Below, one piece after another: positions 16,970-30,905 of a stretch of DNA of 64,000 bases. How positions within the stretch are numbered: position 1 is the stretch's first letter; each line of letters starts with the position of its first letter. The translations under genes and the position numbers were made by a program. Under the pieces are notes generated by a model. That model was not told where the DNA came from, did no database searches, and was given only the letters and a program-made list of their open reading frames with translations. This stretch comes from Paenibacillus tundrae (lineage in GTDB: Bacteria > Bacillota > Bacilli > Paenibacillales > Paenibacillaceae), in contig NZ_CP145605.1 of NCBI RefSeq assembly GCF_036884255.1, forward strand, positions 4,154,001 to 4,218,000. The letters run 5' to 3'.

Positions 16970-17665
16970 CTATAATTTAACCTCTTCCTCTCGCTTCACA
17001 AAACGAAATGGAGAACGATTATTGGCTCGTGTAATTTTCCCGATTGCACCATACCACAATCCCGCCATGAGCGGTGCGATAAACCATAGCCAGTGATTAA
17101 CCATCGTGTTCATAATCACATCGTAGAGTGCATGCCAGAAAAACGGCAAGATCAAGGATAACATGAGATACCAACGCTTTTTCTTACCATCGGTAAACTT
17201 AGCCCGCCCCATATAGTATCCCATAATCACTGCAAACATCGCATGACCTGAAACAGGGAGCAGTGCACGGAGAAACATCGCTGAGACTGAGGCATTCCCC
17301 GCAAAGGCATACAACACATTCTCAACAGTTGCAAATCCGAGCGATACCGCTACTGAATACAATATCCCATCATAGGGTTCATCAAATTCGGTGTGATTAT
17401 AAATGATGTGATAAATCACAAACCATTTGATAAATTCTTCAACACCACCAGAGATTACAATGGCTTCAAGATAAGGATTGTCTCCGAGCCAAATCGTCAT
17501 GCCACGTTGAATGATCATGATAGGTAACACCATTAAGACCCCCATCACGAACACTCTCAGCACCATGTGAAGTGGCTCAGAATCATAACGGTCTTTCAGA
17601 TAAAAGTATGTTAACAAGGCGAGACCCGGAGCTACTGCTGCCGCTAATACCGAGAACAAAAGCAC
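16970..17665 (-). CDS. prsW: Intramembrane protease PrsW
   Basis: A 231-residue polytopic membrane protein of the PrsW glutamic protease family, which carries out site-1 cleavage of the anti-sigma factor RsiW in Bacillus. The motif GGVEEFIKW (about residues 73-81) contains the paired catalytic glutamates, and a conserved His lies in LPVSGHAMFAV. About seven hydrophobic helices are seen. A GTG start is favoured by GAGGAGG 8 nt upstream. The sigma factor it controls is not in the window. Confidence 0.93.
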   Translation of the reverse strand: MLLFSVLAAAVAPGLALLTYFYLKDRYDSEPLHMVLRVFVMGVLMVLPIMIIQRGMTIWLGDNPYLEAIVISGGVEEFIKWFVIYHIIYNHTEFDEPYDGILYSVAVSLGFATVENVLYAFAGNASVSAMFLRALLPVSGHAMFAVIMGYYMGRAKFTDGKKKRWYLMLSLILPFFWHALYDVIMNTMVNHWLWFIAPLMAGLWYGAIGKITRANNRSPFRFVKREEEVKL

Positions 17666-17709
17666 CGAAAATTCCCTCCTCTGACTAAGACGCGATTACA
17701 ATGATGAAC

Positions 17710-18324
17710 TTAATCTTGACGTTTGAAATGCGTACAGATAACCTCTATGGCTTGTTCAGGAATGATTACTTTCCCGTACTCTTCCATCACTGCCGGTGTA
17801 ACGGATGATCCCTCACCAAATTCAGCGAGCAATGCGATCAATGCTGCATGTTTGGTGGAATCAACATCATCGGGCTCCAAGTGCAGGAACCATTTGTTTT
17901 TATATGAATACAGTGTTCCGGCATTAGTGACATGTTGACGCAGCATATGCGCTGCTTCAATGAGCACCTCGAAATCTTTGAAGGCGTAAACGATGGTATC
18001 GCTTTGTTCGAGCGTAACTTCCATCTCATATACTTCCTCAGGAAGATCATCCTCATTGCCTGAGCCATATTGTTGCGGATCATATTTCCCACGGGTAACA
18101 ATGACAACCATACCTTGAGCGGGAAGTGCGAATACTTCGACAGCAAGTGGACCTGTGGCATCAAACCCAAGTTCGGAATAAGCCTGATCCATCATTTCAG
18201 TGAACAGTTCATGAACTTTAGGTATTTCCTGCCACATATCTTCTTTTTGTATTCCGCGCTCGCTCAGATCGTCAAAGGTCAGGAAAATCCGTATCTTATC
18301 GTGACTTAATCGTTCTATTTTCAT
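17710..18324 (-). CDS. ypbH: MecA-family adaptor (YpbH/MecB paralogue)
   Basis: A 204-residue adaptor of the MecA family, which delivers substrates to ClpC. The N-terminal block MKIERLSHDKIRIFLTFDDL and the ELGFDATGPLAVEVFALPAQGMVVIVT stretch are characteristic. The middle is acidic (GNEDDLPEEVYEME), and the C-terminal domain has SYKNKWFLHLEPDDVD. The neighbouring prsW matches Bacillus ypbH-(gudB)-(ypdA)-prsW order, so this is the YpbH paralogue rather than MecA itself. GGGGAG lies 7 nt before the ATG. Confidence 0.88.
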   Translation of the reverse strand: MKIERLSHDKIRIFLTFDDLSERGIQKEDMWQEIPKVHELFTEMMDQAYSELGFDATGPLAVEVFALPAQGMVVIVTRGKYDPQQYGSGNEDDLPEEVYEMEVTLEQSDTIVYAFKDFEVLIEAAHMLRQHVTNAGTLYSYKNKWFLHLEPDDVDSTKHAALIALLAEFGEGSSVTPAVMEEYGKVIIPEQAIEVICTHFKRQD

Positions 18325-18450
18325 ACAGGATCTCCCCTTTATAAGCAAGTCTTATAACAGATTATGAAGCACAAAACAATATGTGCTGAAAATAAATCTA
18401 TGTAGTTATGTTATCATTTTATACCTGTAAATGCACGAAGTAAAATCGAC

Positions 18451-18496
18451 AAAAAAAAGAATCAATCCACAGCAAATAAAGACTGTGGTTGATTCT
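18451..18496 (-). terminator. Terminator after the 117-residue protein gene
   Basis: AGAATCAA(T)CCACAG pairs with CTGTGGTTGATTCT. On the minus strand TTTTTTTTG follows. It stands directly after the gene stop. Confidence 0.8.
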
Positions 18497-18512
18497 AAAC
18501 AGAAGTTTTGGT

Positions 18513-18866
18513 TTATAAACCCGGTACAGTTGTGTGTGTTTGGCTCAAAATTTGTTCAACTTCGTTTTTCACTTCTGGGTTAGAACGAATAAAATCCTTG
18601 AGCATTTTCATATTTTCTTCTTTTTCTTGCGGCGTGATCGGTCTTGCTTCTTTCTTTAATGGGCTCTTATGGTTGTCACTATGTGCATTCGGTTTAACAT
18701 CAAATCCGTCCATGCCTGGAAATGTCATTTCCATCATTTTATGCTTAGCCTGGTCCATCATGTTACGTGACGAACCAGAAGACAGCATGGGTACTTTGCC
18801 TTTGGCAATCCATGAGCTAGCAGCAACGCCAACGACGATACCCCAGAAAAAGGATGAAGCCTTCAT
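18513..18866 (-). CDS. Small membrane-anchored protein of unknown function
   Basis: A 117-residue protein with an N-terminal hydrophobic helix (SFFWGIVVGVAASSWIA, about residues 5-21), then a polar, Met-rich domain (MMDQAKHKMMEMTFPGMDGFD) and a helical C-terminus (KMLKDFIRSNPEVKNEVEQIL). The ATG has AGAGGAGG upstream and the gene has its own terminator, so it is probably a real monocistronic gene. I do not recognise the family. An envelope role is only suggested by the helix. Confidence 0.7.
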   Translation of the reverse strand: MKASSFFWGIVVGVAASSWIAKGKVPMLSSGSSRNMMDQAKHKMMEMTFPGMDGFDVKPNAHSDNHKSPLKKEARPITPQEKEENMKMLKDFIRSNPEVKNEVEQILSQTHTTVPGL

Positions 18867-18952
18867 TACACCAACCTCCTCTAAATGTTAAAATCATAAC
18901 TATTGTTTGCTGGATGACAGCATCTCATTCCGCATAAATACAGGAAAGTGAG

Positions 18953-19870
18953 TTGTTACTGATGTTCAGACTTACCGCGACATGTTTAATCGCCACTTGT
19001 TTGCTTCTGACAGCTTGTGGAAACGAAACAGAAACGGTTCCTCAAAACCCTAATAATACGTCTAGCCCAACCGTTGATACGACCGTCAACTCCAATGAAA
19101 CCGAAGATACAGATCAAGTTAACAATCCGGATAAGTCTACACCTTCGGAGCCTTCTTCTTCGCAAACTGCACATGAAGAAACTTCCGATACCATACAGAA
19201 TGCTGAATCAGAATCGATACAAGAAGAAATTCCAAAAATGTATCATATGAATAAAAATTATTTCATTAAGCCCAATGACGATTCCGTTGAGAAAAAGGTG
19301 GTCTTGTTGACATTTGACGACGGTCCCAAAGAAGAAGGCATGATTAACCAATTAATCGACACGTTGGATAAACACGATGCAAAAGCAATTTTCTTCGTTA
19401 ATGGTTATCGAGTCCAAAACAATCCAGACTTACTCAAGCTCATCCATGAACGAGGTCAAATCATAGGTAATCACGCATGGGATCATGAAGATCTCAAAAA
19501 AATGTCCGATGCCGATGCTGCGAGACAGGTGGAATCTGTACAAGACATCGTTAAAGAAACGATTGGCATAACGCCTCAATTTTTCCGTCCACCCTTCGGT
19601 TCTGGAAGTGACGCACTTAAAGCGGTGGTCGATAAAAATGATATGCTTTACATGACTTGGTCTAACGGATCACTTGATTGGGATAAAAGTACGAAGGATC
19701 GACCGGATAAAGTAATTCAAAATGTATTAGATCAACTGAACCCTGGGAGCAACATATTAATGCATGAGCTGCCATGGACAGTTGAAGCTTTAGATGGGCT
19801 ACTCATTAAACTCAAAGAGAAAGGTTACTCCTTTGTAGATCCTCGCTCCATCGAACTGAAAGTGCGTTAA
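18953..19870 (+). CDS. Polysaccharide deacetylase lipoprotein (NodB domain)
   Basis: A 305-residue plus-strand gene. A signal peptide ends in LTAC (lipobox, about residues 19-22), followed by a long Ser/Thr/Glu/Asn-rich linker (about residues 25-90) and a carbohydrate esterase 4 (NodB) domain. The domain starts VVLLTFDDGPKEEG, with the general-base and metal Asp pair DD. A metal His pair lies in NHAWDHED, the fifth motif is RPPFGSGSD, and a late His is in LMHEL. It probably deacetylates peptidoglycan or another surface glycan. A TTG start with AGGA upstream is marked, but the ATG at 18962 may be used. A terminator follows. Confidence 0.9.
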   Translation: MLLMFRLTATCLIATCLLLTACGNETETVPQNPNNTSSPTVDTTVNSNETEDTDQVNNPDKSTPSEPSSSQTAHEETSDTIQNAESESIQEEIPKMYHMNKNYFIKPNDDSVEKKVVLLTFDDGPKEEGMINQLIDTLDKHDAKAIFFVNGYRVQNNPDLLKLIHERGQIIGNHAWDHEDLKKMSDADAARQVESVQDIVKETIGITPQFFRPPFGSGSDALKAVVDKNDMLYMTWSNGSLDWDKSTKDRPDKVIQNVLDQLNPGSNILMHELPWTVEALDGLLIKLKEKGYSFVDPRSIELKVR

Positions 19871-19871
19871 A

Positions 19872-19916
19872 TAACAAAAAAACAGCCTAACTACAGGCTG
19901 TTTTTTTGCTTTTTCT
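19872..19916. terminator. Bidirectional terminator between convergent genes
   Basis: AAAACAGCCT-aacta-CAGGCTGTTTT has runs of A on one side and T on the other, so it can serve the deacetylase gene and, on the minus strand, the gene ending at 19936. Confidence 0.8.
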
Positions 19917-19935
19917 TCATTTCAGACTATGCCTA

Positions 19936-20391
19936 CTACCCCGGCCAAGGTAAGAACGTATGCAGAGGCGGTGCTCCTTTTACTCCCCACCACACTAAAC
20001 TAGCCGTGAGAAGAACGAAAAGAAAGATAAGCGAATTAACAAAACGTTTGCTTAATCGCAAACGGCGAGAAGGATGAAGCTCCGTACGTGTAGGAAGTGA
20101 ACCTGCTTCCGATACGCTTTGTTCTTCATTCTGTTTCTGAGATGTTTTGGAGCGTGTTGGGGCACGGCTTGGAAGTACCGGACTCTCCAGCGATGCTGAT
20201 AGGGGTTTGCGTTTGGATCTAGGCAAGGAGATAGCGGTAATCGGCGCTGCTCCCCCTTGGTCAACGGCTACGGCCGTTTCAGCAAACATGCTCACTTCTG
20301 GCGTCAAAATAGGCTCGGATTTCTCTTTTTGTTCCAAGTTCCGATGACGCTGACTTCCGTATGTTTTCATTCTACTCAATTGCTGGTTCAT
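19936..20391 (-). CDS. Protein with one C-terminal membrane helix, function unknown
   Basis: A 151-residue protein with a long basic and disordered cytoplasmic N-terminus (about residues 1-113, rich in Ser, Pro, Arg, Lys), one membrane helix (SLIFLFVLLTASLVWWGV) and a short outer tail. It overlaps the stop of the CPBP protease gene by 4 nt (ATGA), so the two are coupled. In Bacillus ypbE, which follows ypbD, has the same topology but ends in a LysM domain; none is seen here. It may be a truncated YpbE-like protein, but no homology can be claimed. Confidence 0.65.
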   Translation of the reverse strand: MNQQLSRMKTYGSQRHRNLEQKEKSEPILTPEVSMFAETAVAVDQGGAAPITAISLPRSKRKPLSASLESPVLPSRAPTRSKTSQKQNEEQSVSEAGSLPTRTELHPSRRLRLSKRFVNSLIFLFVLLTASLVWWGVKGAPPLHTFLPWPG

Positions 20392-20981
20392 GATCCCCTC
20401 CGAAAACGTATCGCTAATCCGGACACCAAATCAATTATAAAGTGACATAGTATCGGCGCCCACAATGTGCCGGATTGCAAGTATATCCAACCCAATCCAT
20501 AGCTTGAGACAAACACCCACCCTGTTGGAATCCAATGCCTTAAGTAACGTATGTGGATCACTGCAAATAAAATACTTGTCCAATAAGGGCCAATTGCATG
20601 TTGTATCGCTCCACGAAATAACAATTCTTCGCAAATCGCGACAACGGCTGCAATACATACAATGTGCCAAATAGGTCGATTTTTGAACAACATCTCATTA
20701 ATGCCGCCATCATCCATACTTTCCTGAGGAATGACATAAGACAAAATCAGATCCATAACAAGCATAGTCCCTGCAAGACCAAGTCCCCACCAAATAAAGT
20801 GAAGATTGTCAGGCAATGCAAGCACATCAAGCAAATTCCTCTTCTGTAATAAAATCCACACAACGCCAATAATTAAAGTCAAACCTTGTGTAAAGTATAA
20901 ATTGATCAGAAGTAAGCGCTCGGTAAGCTGTTGGGGTTCAGCCTTCTGAATCTTAAACTTGGGAAACTTCCATTTTTTCAT
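20388..20981 (-). CDS. CPBP-family intramembrane metalloprotease (YpbD-like)
   Basis: A 197-residue polytopic protein of the CPBP (Abi, CAAX protease and bacteriocin-processing) family. Signature motifs are EELLFRG (EExxxR, about residues 112-118), the FAVIHIRY block (FxxxH) and a terminal HFIIDL (HxxxD). It is the positional counterpart of B. subtilis ypbD. A terminator-like hairpin lies in its leader. The substrate is unknown; CPBP proteins function as proteases or as scaffolds in several bacterial processes. Confidence 0.88.
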   Translation of the reverse strand: MKKWKFPKFKIQKAEPQQLTERLLLINLYFTQGLTLIIGVVWILLQKRNLLDVLALPDNLHFIWWGLGLAGTMLVMDLILSYVIPQESMDDGGINEMLFKNRPIWHIVCIAAVVAICEELLFRGAIQHAIGPYWTSILFAVIHIRYLRHWIPTGWVFVSSYGLGWIYLQSGTLWAPILCHFIIDLVSGLAIRFRRGS

Positions 20982-21019
20982 TGACTGTGTCTATCCTCTT
21001 GACTTAAATTTGATGGATG

Positions 21020-21042
21020 AAAAAACCGATCCAATAGGATCG
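21020..21042 (-). terminator. Terminator-like hairpin in the CPBP gene leader
   Basis: On the minus strand CGATCC-TATT-GGATCG is followed by GTTTTTTC, about 40 nt before the CPBP start. No minus-strand gene precedes it, so it would be an attenuator in the 5' leader rather than a gene-end terminator. Confidence 0.45.
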
Positions 21043-21275
21043 TTACTAAATGATAGCCAAAAAATCAAATTGGTTCAAGACCTGCCCCAAGTCCCGGTTT
21101 AAGAAGCCTATAAACTCATTTAAGCTCAAAAGCGAATTTTGAAAACCTATTTCACAAAACAATTAGTAAATAAGCTAAATATATGCCGTAGATAACCACA
21201 TTCATAAAAAATCATTCGTGTTTTCCATGATAGGCAAACTGTATCTACACTTTCAAACTAAAACATTTATGCCTA

Positions 21276-21305
21276 TTGACACGGTCATGTTAGCCATGAT
21301 ACATT
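21276..21305 (+). promoter_or_regulatory. SigA-type promoter of serA
   Basis: A perfect -35 TTGACA (21276-21281) and a -10 TACATT (21300-21305), 18 nt apart. It begins transcription of the T-box leader about 450 nt before serA. Confidence 0.6.
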
Positions 21306-21329
21306 ATGAAAAAATTAGTCACGTTAAAC

Positions 21330-21590
21330 ACGATGATGGAAAAAAGATGTTGCTGTGTCTTTCAGAGAGCCGATGGTTGGTGAGAATCGGTGGCTGGCAA
21401 ATGATCTTGAGCGTTCCTGAGTTATTGCATTGAACATTGGAGTAGGTGCAATCGGTTTAGACCCGTTATCCTCTTCGGTCTTCATTGACCGCTAAGACTG
21501 TCGTTGCGAAACGGCGGTGAATTAGGGTGGTACCACGACAACTCTCGTCCCTTATTGCGCAAGCAGTATGTGGATTGAGAGTTTTTTTGA
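21330..21590 (+). promoter_or_regulatory. T-box leader (tRNA-responsive), probably serine specific
   Basis: The conserved T-box sequence AGGGTGGTACCACG (21524-21537) is present. Upstream are AGAGAG followed by CCGATGGTTGG (stem I distal elements) and a stem III-like CGGTTTAGACCCG. A Rho-independent terminator follows: AACTCTC (21540-21546) pairs with GAGAGTT (21577-21583), then TTTTTTT. Uncharged tRNA pairing to the T-box would form the antiterminator and turn on serA. Two candidate specifiers, UCC (21415-21417) and AGC (21410-21412), both read serine. I cannot fold stem I fully by eye to choose between them. Confidence 0.92.
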
Positions 21591-21755
21591 TTATTTTAGG
21601 AATATAGACGTGGAATTCACCCTATTGTTACACCTTCCCCCTCTGTTACGACACCGCGTTGTTGGAGGGAAGGATTAAACTGGTTTTAAGGAAATCCTCT
21701 TCGATGGGGAGTAGCCTTAACGATATAGATACACATACCTAAGGAGGAAGAAACC
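21591..21755 (+). other. Leader segment between T-box terminator and serA
   Basis: 165 nt with no gene. It contains one imperfect hairpin (CCTTCC(CC)CTC with GAGGGAAGG, 21633-21673) and the AAGGAGG ribosome binding site of serA. Confidence 0.5.
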
Positions 21756-23348
21756 ATGTACAAAGTGTTAGTGTCGGATCCGATTAGTGATCTGGGAATT
21801 CAGCAATTGGTGGATGCAAATGATGTGGTTGTTGAAAAGAAAACCGGTCTTAGTGAAGATGAACTTGTTGCCATTATTGGCGAATATGATGCCCTACTCG
21901 TTCGAAGCCAGACACGTGTTACCGATCGTATTATGACTGCGGGTACCAACCTTAAAGTGATTGGCCGCGCAGGCGTCGGTGTAGACAACATTGATCTGGA
22001 AGCTGCTACACAACGCGGTATTATTGTAATTAACGCACCTGACGGTAACACGATCACCACATGTGAGCATACATTTGCAATGATGATGGCGCTCGCGCGT
22101 CATATTCCTCAAGCTTATGCCAAAACCATTCAAGGTACATGGGATCGCAAAACTTTCTTAGGTGTGGAATTACGGAATAAAACATTGGGTGTCCTTGGTA
22201 TGGGACGAATCGGTAGCGAGGTAGCCAAGCGTGCCAAAGCATTTGGTATGGATATTCTTGCTTATGACCCATTCCTTACACAAGAGCGTGCAGAGAAGCT
22301 TCAAGTGAAGTTAGCTAGCGTTGATGATATCATTCGCAATGCAGACTTTATGACTGTACACACACCTTTAACACCTGAGACTCGTCATATGATCTCGCGT
22401 CCTCAATTCGAAGTCATGAAAAAAGGTATGCGCATTGTGAACTGTGCCCGTGGTGGTGTTGTTGACGAAATGGCTCTCGTGGAAGCTATTGATGAAGGTA
22501 TCGTTGCCGGTGCTGCCTTTGACGTATTCGAGAGCGAGCCGCCAGCAGCGGATCATCCATTCCTAAATCATCCGAGCATTATCGTGACACCACATTTGGG
22601 TGCATCTACTGTTGAAGCACAAGAGAATGTAGCGATTGATGTTTCGGAACAAGTGCTTCACATTTTGCGTAACGAACCGTTCAAAAATGCAGTGAACATG
22701 CCTGCGGTAGCTCCTACGGTTATGAACAAATTGCAGCCTTACTTTAAACTTGGCGAGACACTGGGTAGTTTTGCAGCTCAAATCACTCAAAATGCGGTTC
22801 AAGAGATCCGAATTGATTATGCGGGTGATCTGTCAGAGGTCGATACTCAACCACTAACTCGCTACATTGTCAAAGGCATCCTTGCTAGACATCTGGGTGG
22901 AGAAGCTAATATCGTTAACTCCATGCATTTGGCCAAAACAAGAGATCTGAACGTTGTAGTTAGCCAAACATCTACGACAAAAGGATTCACGAACTTGATC
23001 ACCGTTACTCTAGTGACAACACAGGAAGCTGAAGAACGCCGCGTAGCAGGTACTCTTCTTGCAGGTTACGGTGAGCGAATTGTACGTCTGGATAAATTCC
23101 CAGTGGATATCGCTCCAGAGAGCCACCAAATCCTCATTTCTCACAATGATAAACCGGGAATTATCGGCCGTGTGGGAACCTTGCTTGGTCAAAATGACGT
23201 AAACATCGCATCCATGCAGGTAGGACGTAAAATTATCGGTGGAGCAGCAATCATGATTCTTACAGTCGATAAAGAAGTTCCAAAAGATGTCCTTGTTCAA
23301 CTCACGGCTCTTCCAGAATTAAATACCGCGGTTGAGATCGTTCTGTAA
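21756..23348 (+). CDS. serA: D-3-phosphoglycerate dehydrogenase
   Basis: A 530-residue enzyme that oxidises 3-phosphoglycerate to 3-phosphohydroxypyruvate, the first committed step of serine synthesis. It has a substrate-binding domain, an NAD-binding domain with [21 protein letters not shown] (GxGxxG, about residues 148-153) and the catalytic [10 protein letters not shown] and HLGAST. A C-terminal regulatory part ends in an ACT domain ([20 protein letters not shown]), so feedback inhibition by serine is expected. Length is typical of the long type. It is controlled by the T-box leader and ends with its own terminator. Confidence 0.98.
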   Translation: MYKVLVSDPISDLGIQQLVDANDVVVEKKTGLSEDELVAIIGEYDALLVRSQTRVTDRIMTAGTNLKVIGRAGVGVDNIDLEAATQRGIIVINAPDGNTITTCEHTFAMMMALARHIPQAYAKTIQGTWDRKTFLGVELRNKTLGVLGMGRIGSEVAKRAKAFGMDILAYDPFLTQERAEKLQVKLASVDDIIRNADFMTVHTPLTPETRHMISRPQFEVMKKGMRIVNCARGGVVDEMALVEAIDEGIVAGAAFDVFESEPPAADHPFLNHPSIIVTPHLGASTVEAQENVAIDVSEQVLHILRNEPFKNAVNMPAVAPTVMNKLQPYFKLGETLGSFAAQITQNAVQEIRIDYAGDLSEVDTQPLTRYIVKGILARHLGGEANIVNSMHLAKTRDLNVVVSQTSTTKGFTNLITVTLVTTQEAEERRVAGTLLAGYGERIVRLDKFPVDIAPESHQILISHNDKPGIIGRVGTLLGQNDVNIASMQVGRKIIGGAAIMILTVDKEVPKDVLVQLTALPELNTAVEIVL

Positions 23349-23375
23349 ATACGGGATGATATTGATCGGATTATT

Positions 23376-23412
23376 AAGAGACGAACCTTCGCAGGTTCGC
23401 CTCTTTTTTTTG
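23376..23412 (+). terminator. Terminator after serA
   Basis: GAGACGAACCT-TCGC-AGGTTCGCCTC followed by TTTTTTTT. It may also act weakly on the opposing collagen-like gene. Confidence 0.85.
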
Positions 23413-23450
23413 CATCTGAAATTGCTAGCGACTAAATTGCTTCTTAATAA

Positions 23451-28418
<4,968 letters not shown>

Positions 28419-28430
28419 TTAATCACCTTA

Positions 28431-28459
28431 TTCCTCAAGCATATGAGCTTGTGGAGGAA
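28431..28459 (-). promoter_or_regulatory. Imperfect hairpin in the collagen-gene leader
   Basis: On the minus strand TTCCTC(CAC)AAGC pairs with GCTTGAGGAA around a short loop, ending 12-15 nt before the AAAGGAGG. It may stabilise the long mRNA or cover the ribosome binding site. Confidence 0.35.
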
Positions 28460-28540
28460 AAATTATCTTGGACACATCTTTTCACTGAAATTATTGACAT
28501 CGTTGTTCCACGTTGAACAAGATTAAACGGGTGACTTCAA

Positions 28541-28567
28541 CAAAAAAACACCCTCCATTGGAGGGTG
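28541..28567 (-). terminator. Terminator after resE
   Basis: CACCCTCC-att-GGAGGGTG (28549-28567); on the minus strand TTTTTTTG follows. Confidence 0.85.
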
Positions 28568-28594
28568 CCTTCGCACTTTTTGTATAAAATCAAT

Positions 28595-30076
28595 CTATTT
28601 CGGAGAATCAACAGGAAACTGCATCATAAACTCAGTTCCTTCGCCAAGAATGCTATTCGCCTGTATGGTTCCATGATGAGCATCTACAATGTTTTTTACA
28701 ATAGCAAGTCCCAGACCCGTGCCTACACTTTCTCCGCGAACACGAGCTTTATCAGCTTTGTAGAACCGTTCAAAGATAAACGGTAGATCCGACGTTGGAA
28801 TGCCTACACCCTCGTCCTTAATCGAGATTTTGACTGCAGGAATTCGACTATCTGTTACAAGCTTTGCTGATATCATAACGTTTTTATTCGTAGGAGTATG
28901 TCGAAAAGCATTGTCCAACAGATTGGTGAAGACCTGCTCAAGGCGATCCTCATCTGCGTGATGCAGCTTAATGGAGGATTGTGCACAGTCCAGGTGGAGC
29001 GAAATCCCTTGTTCTTTGGAACGTACCGAGAATTTACGATAAACTCGTTCAAGTACTTCCACCAGATCAACTTCTCTCATCGCCATATCTGTATGACCCG
29101 CTTCCATTCTAGCCAGATCCAATAGATCTTTCACCAATCTCCCCATACGAAGAGACTCGTCATGAATAACCTGAATTAATTCTTCGCTCTCTTCCGGAGA
29201 TGCTGCCATACCATCCAAAAGAGCTTCACTGTAGCCCTGCATCATGGATAAAGGCGTACGTATTTCATGTGATACATTCGCAACAAAATCTCGCCGCATC
29301 TTCTCCAGGCGCACTTCCTCCGTTACGTCACGAAGTACAGCAACAGCTCCTCGGATCACACTATCCGCATATAGCGGAGTCATCTGAACAGACCATACTC
29401 CCTGTTGAACATGAACGTTGGAACTCTGATCTCCACCTTGGTCCATAACGAGCTTGAACAGAGGAATGAGCGGTTCGGGTACATCCCGAGAAGCACCTGC
29501 CCGTTCTGATGTATCATCTATATCCGCTTGTGACCAATCTAGATCGCACCAAACCTGCATAATTTTCTCGCCTGGAGGATTGGTTAGAATCACTTTGCCT
29601 TCACCATCAAACGTAACTACTGCATCCGTCATGCTTCGTAGCACACTAGCTAGATGCTCTTTTTCATGATTAAGATTCCGGATATTATCTTCCAGTTGCG
29701 CAGCCATATGATTGAAGGTGTTTGCCAATTCGCCAATTTCATCACTCGTCACGAGTGATAAGCGGGTATCATAATTTCCTTTTCGAATGGAGTTAGCTGC
29801 TTGAATTAATTGCTGCATCGGCTGAGTGATTTTAGTAAAGAGAAATAACGCAAAGAATGTTGTCAAACTGAAGCCTATAATACAGACATACGTAAATAAT
29901 CTCTTGATATCCCTCGACTCTGATTCAGCAAAATTGGTATCAATGTAAGGCAGCAAAAAAAGCCCCAGCGCTATGAGTACACAGCCCACAAGGAAAATAA
30001 TCGTAATCCATAACTTGCCAACGAGCGATCTCCAGAACGCAAAACTATTTCGGTACTTCCAGTTTATAGCCCACAC
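28595..30076 (-). CDS. resE: Sensor histidine kinase ResE
   Basis: A 493-residue membrane kinase of the ResDE redox/oxygen-limitation system. Features in order are two hydrophobic helices (about residues 20-42 and 62-82), a HAMP segment (ITQPMQQLIQAANSIRKGNYDTR), a PAS domain (LASVLRSMTDAVVTFDGEGKV) and the HisKA phospho-His in FVANVSHEIRTPLS. Then come the ATPase boxes N (NLLDNAFRHTP), G1 (DEGVGI) and G2 (GTGLGLAI). The GTG start at 30076 overlaps the end of resD by 32 nt. No good ribosome binding site is seen, so the exact start is uncertain. It should phosphorylate ResD. Confidence 0.95.
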   Translation of the reverse strand: MWAINWKYRNSFAFWRSLVGKLWITIIFLVGCVLIALGLFLLPYIDTNFAESESRDIKRLFTYVCIIGFSLTTFFALFLFTKITQPMQQLIQAANSIRKGNYDTRLSLVTSDEIGELANTFNHMAAQLEDNIRNLNHEKEHLASVLRSMTDAVVTFDGEGKVILTNPPGEKIMQVWCDLDWSQADIDDTSERAGASRDVPEPLIPLFKLVMDQGGDQSSNVHVQQGVWSVQMTPLYADSVIRGAVAVLRDVTEEVRLEKMRRDFVANVSHEIRTPLSMMQGYSEALLDGMAASPEESEELIQVIHDESLRMGRLVKDLLDLARMEAGHTDMAMREVDLVEVLERVYRKFSVRSKEQGISLHLDCAQSSIKLHHADEDRLEQVFTNLLDNAFRHTPTNKNVMISAKLVTDSRIPAVKISIKDEGVGIPTSDLPFIFERFYKADKARVRGESVGTGLGLAIVKNIVDAHHGTIQANSILGEGTEFMMQFPVDSPK

Positions 30077-30761
30077 CCCAAACTGTCGTAATCATCGCCG
30101 CCGATTCAGGCGAAACCTTGTTTAATTTTTCACGAAGACGCTTAACATGTGTATCTACAGTACGGAGATCACCGAAAAACTCATAATTCCAAACATCCTT
30201 GAGAAGCTCTTCTCTAGAAAAAACCTTATCTGGAGAAGTAGCCAAATAATGCAACAGTTCGTATTCTTTTGGTGTAAGACTAATCTCTTCTCCGCCTGCT
30301 GTAACGCGGTGAGCATCATGTTCAATAACCAAGTGTGGGAATACAATGTTGTTGCTTGAGTTGCTCTCTTTGGACAAGTACGCTGTTGCAGATGAACGAC
30401 GTAATATAGCCTTCACTCGGTATATCACTTCACGTGGACTAAATGGCTTGACCACATAATCATCAGCTCCAACCTCAAAACCCTGAACCCGATTAATTTC
30501 TTCACCTTTTGCGGTCAGCATCAGGACAGGAGTTGATTTAACTTGACGCAGTCGCGTACACACTTCAACGCCATCCATTCCTGGCAACATAACATCCAGA
30601 AGAATCAGTCCATAATCTCCTGCCGTAGCTTTCCGCAATGCGGTCTCTCCGTCCTCTGCCTCATCAATTTCGTAGCCTTCTTTTTCAAGATACATCTTCA
30701 AAAGTCTGCGGATTCGTTCTTCATCATCCACAACGAGAATTCGATTCTCATGCTCTGCCAT
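30045..30761 (-). CDS. resD: Response regulator ResD
   Basis: A 238-residue OmpR-family regulator. The receiver has the acidic pair DD near VVDDEERIRRLL, the phospho-Asp in LLDVMLPGMDG (about residue 54) and the Lys in VVKPFSPRE. The C-terminal winged helix contains LTPKEYELLHYLATSPDKVFSREELL and RTVDTHVKRLREKL. The ATG at 30761 gives MAEHENRILVVDD. It is the partner of the overlapping resE. In Bacillus it activates resABC, ctaA, nasD and other genes on oxygen limitation. Confidence 0.97.
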   Translation of the reverse strand: MAEHENRILVVDDEERIRRLLKMYLEKEGYEIDEAEDGETALRKATAGDYGLILLDVMLPGMDGVEVCTRLRQVKSTPVLMLTAKGEEINRVQGFEVGADDYVVKPFSPREVIYRVKAILRRSSATAYLSKESNSSNNIVFPHLVIEHDAHRVTAGGEEISLTPKEYELLHYLATSPDKVFSREELLKDVWNYEFFGDLRTVDTHVKRLREKLNKVSPESAAMITTVWGVGYKLEVPK

Positions 30762-30905
30762 TCCAACTCCAGCCCCTTTGCAATAACTGCTCGTCACTTC
30801 TATTATGTTCGATCTGGCGAACAATATTTGAATGCCCGCTTTTAACGTGAGGGCTCACACCTATGTTTCATGGGTTTCTCTCCAGAACGTTATGAAACAA
30901 CCGCC

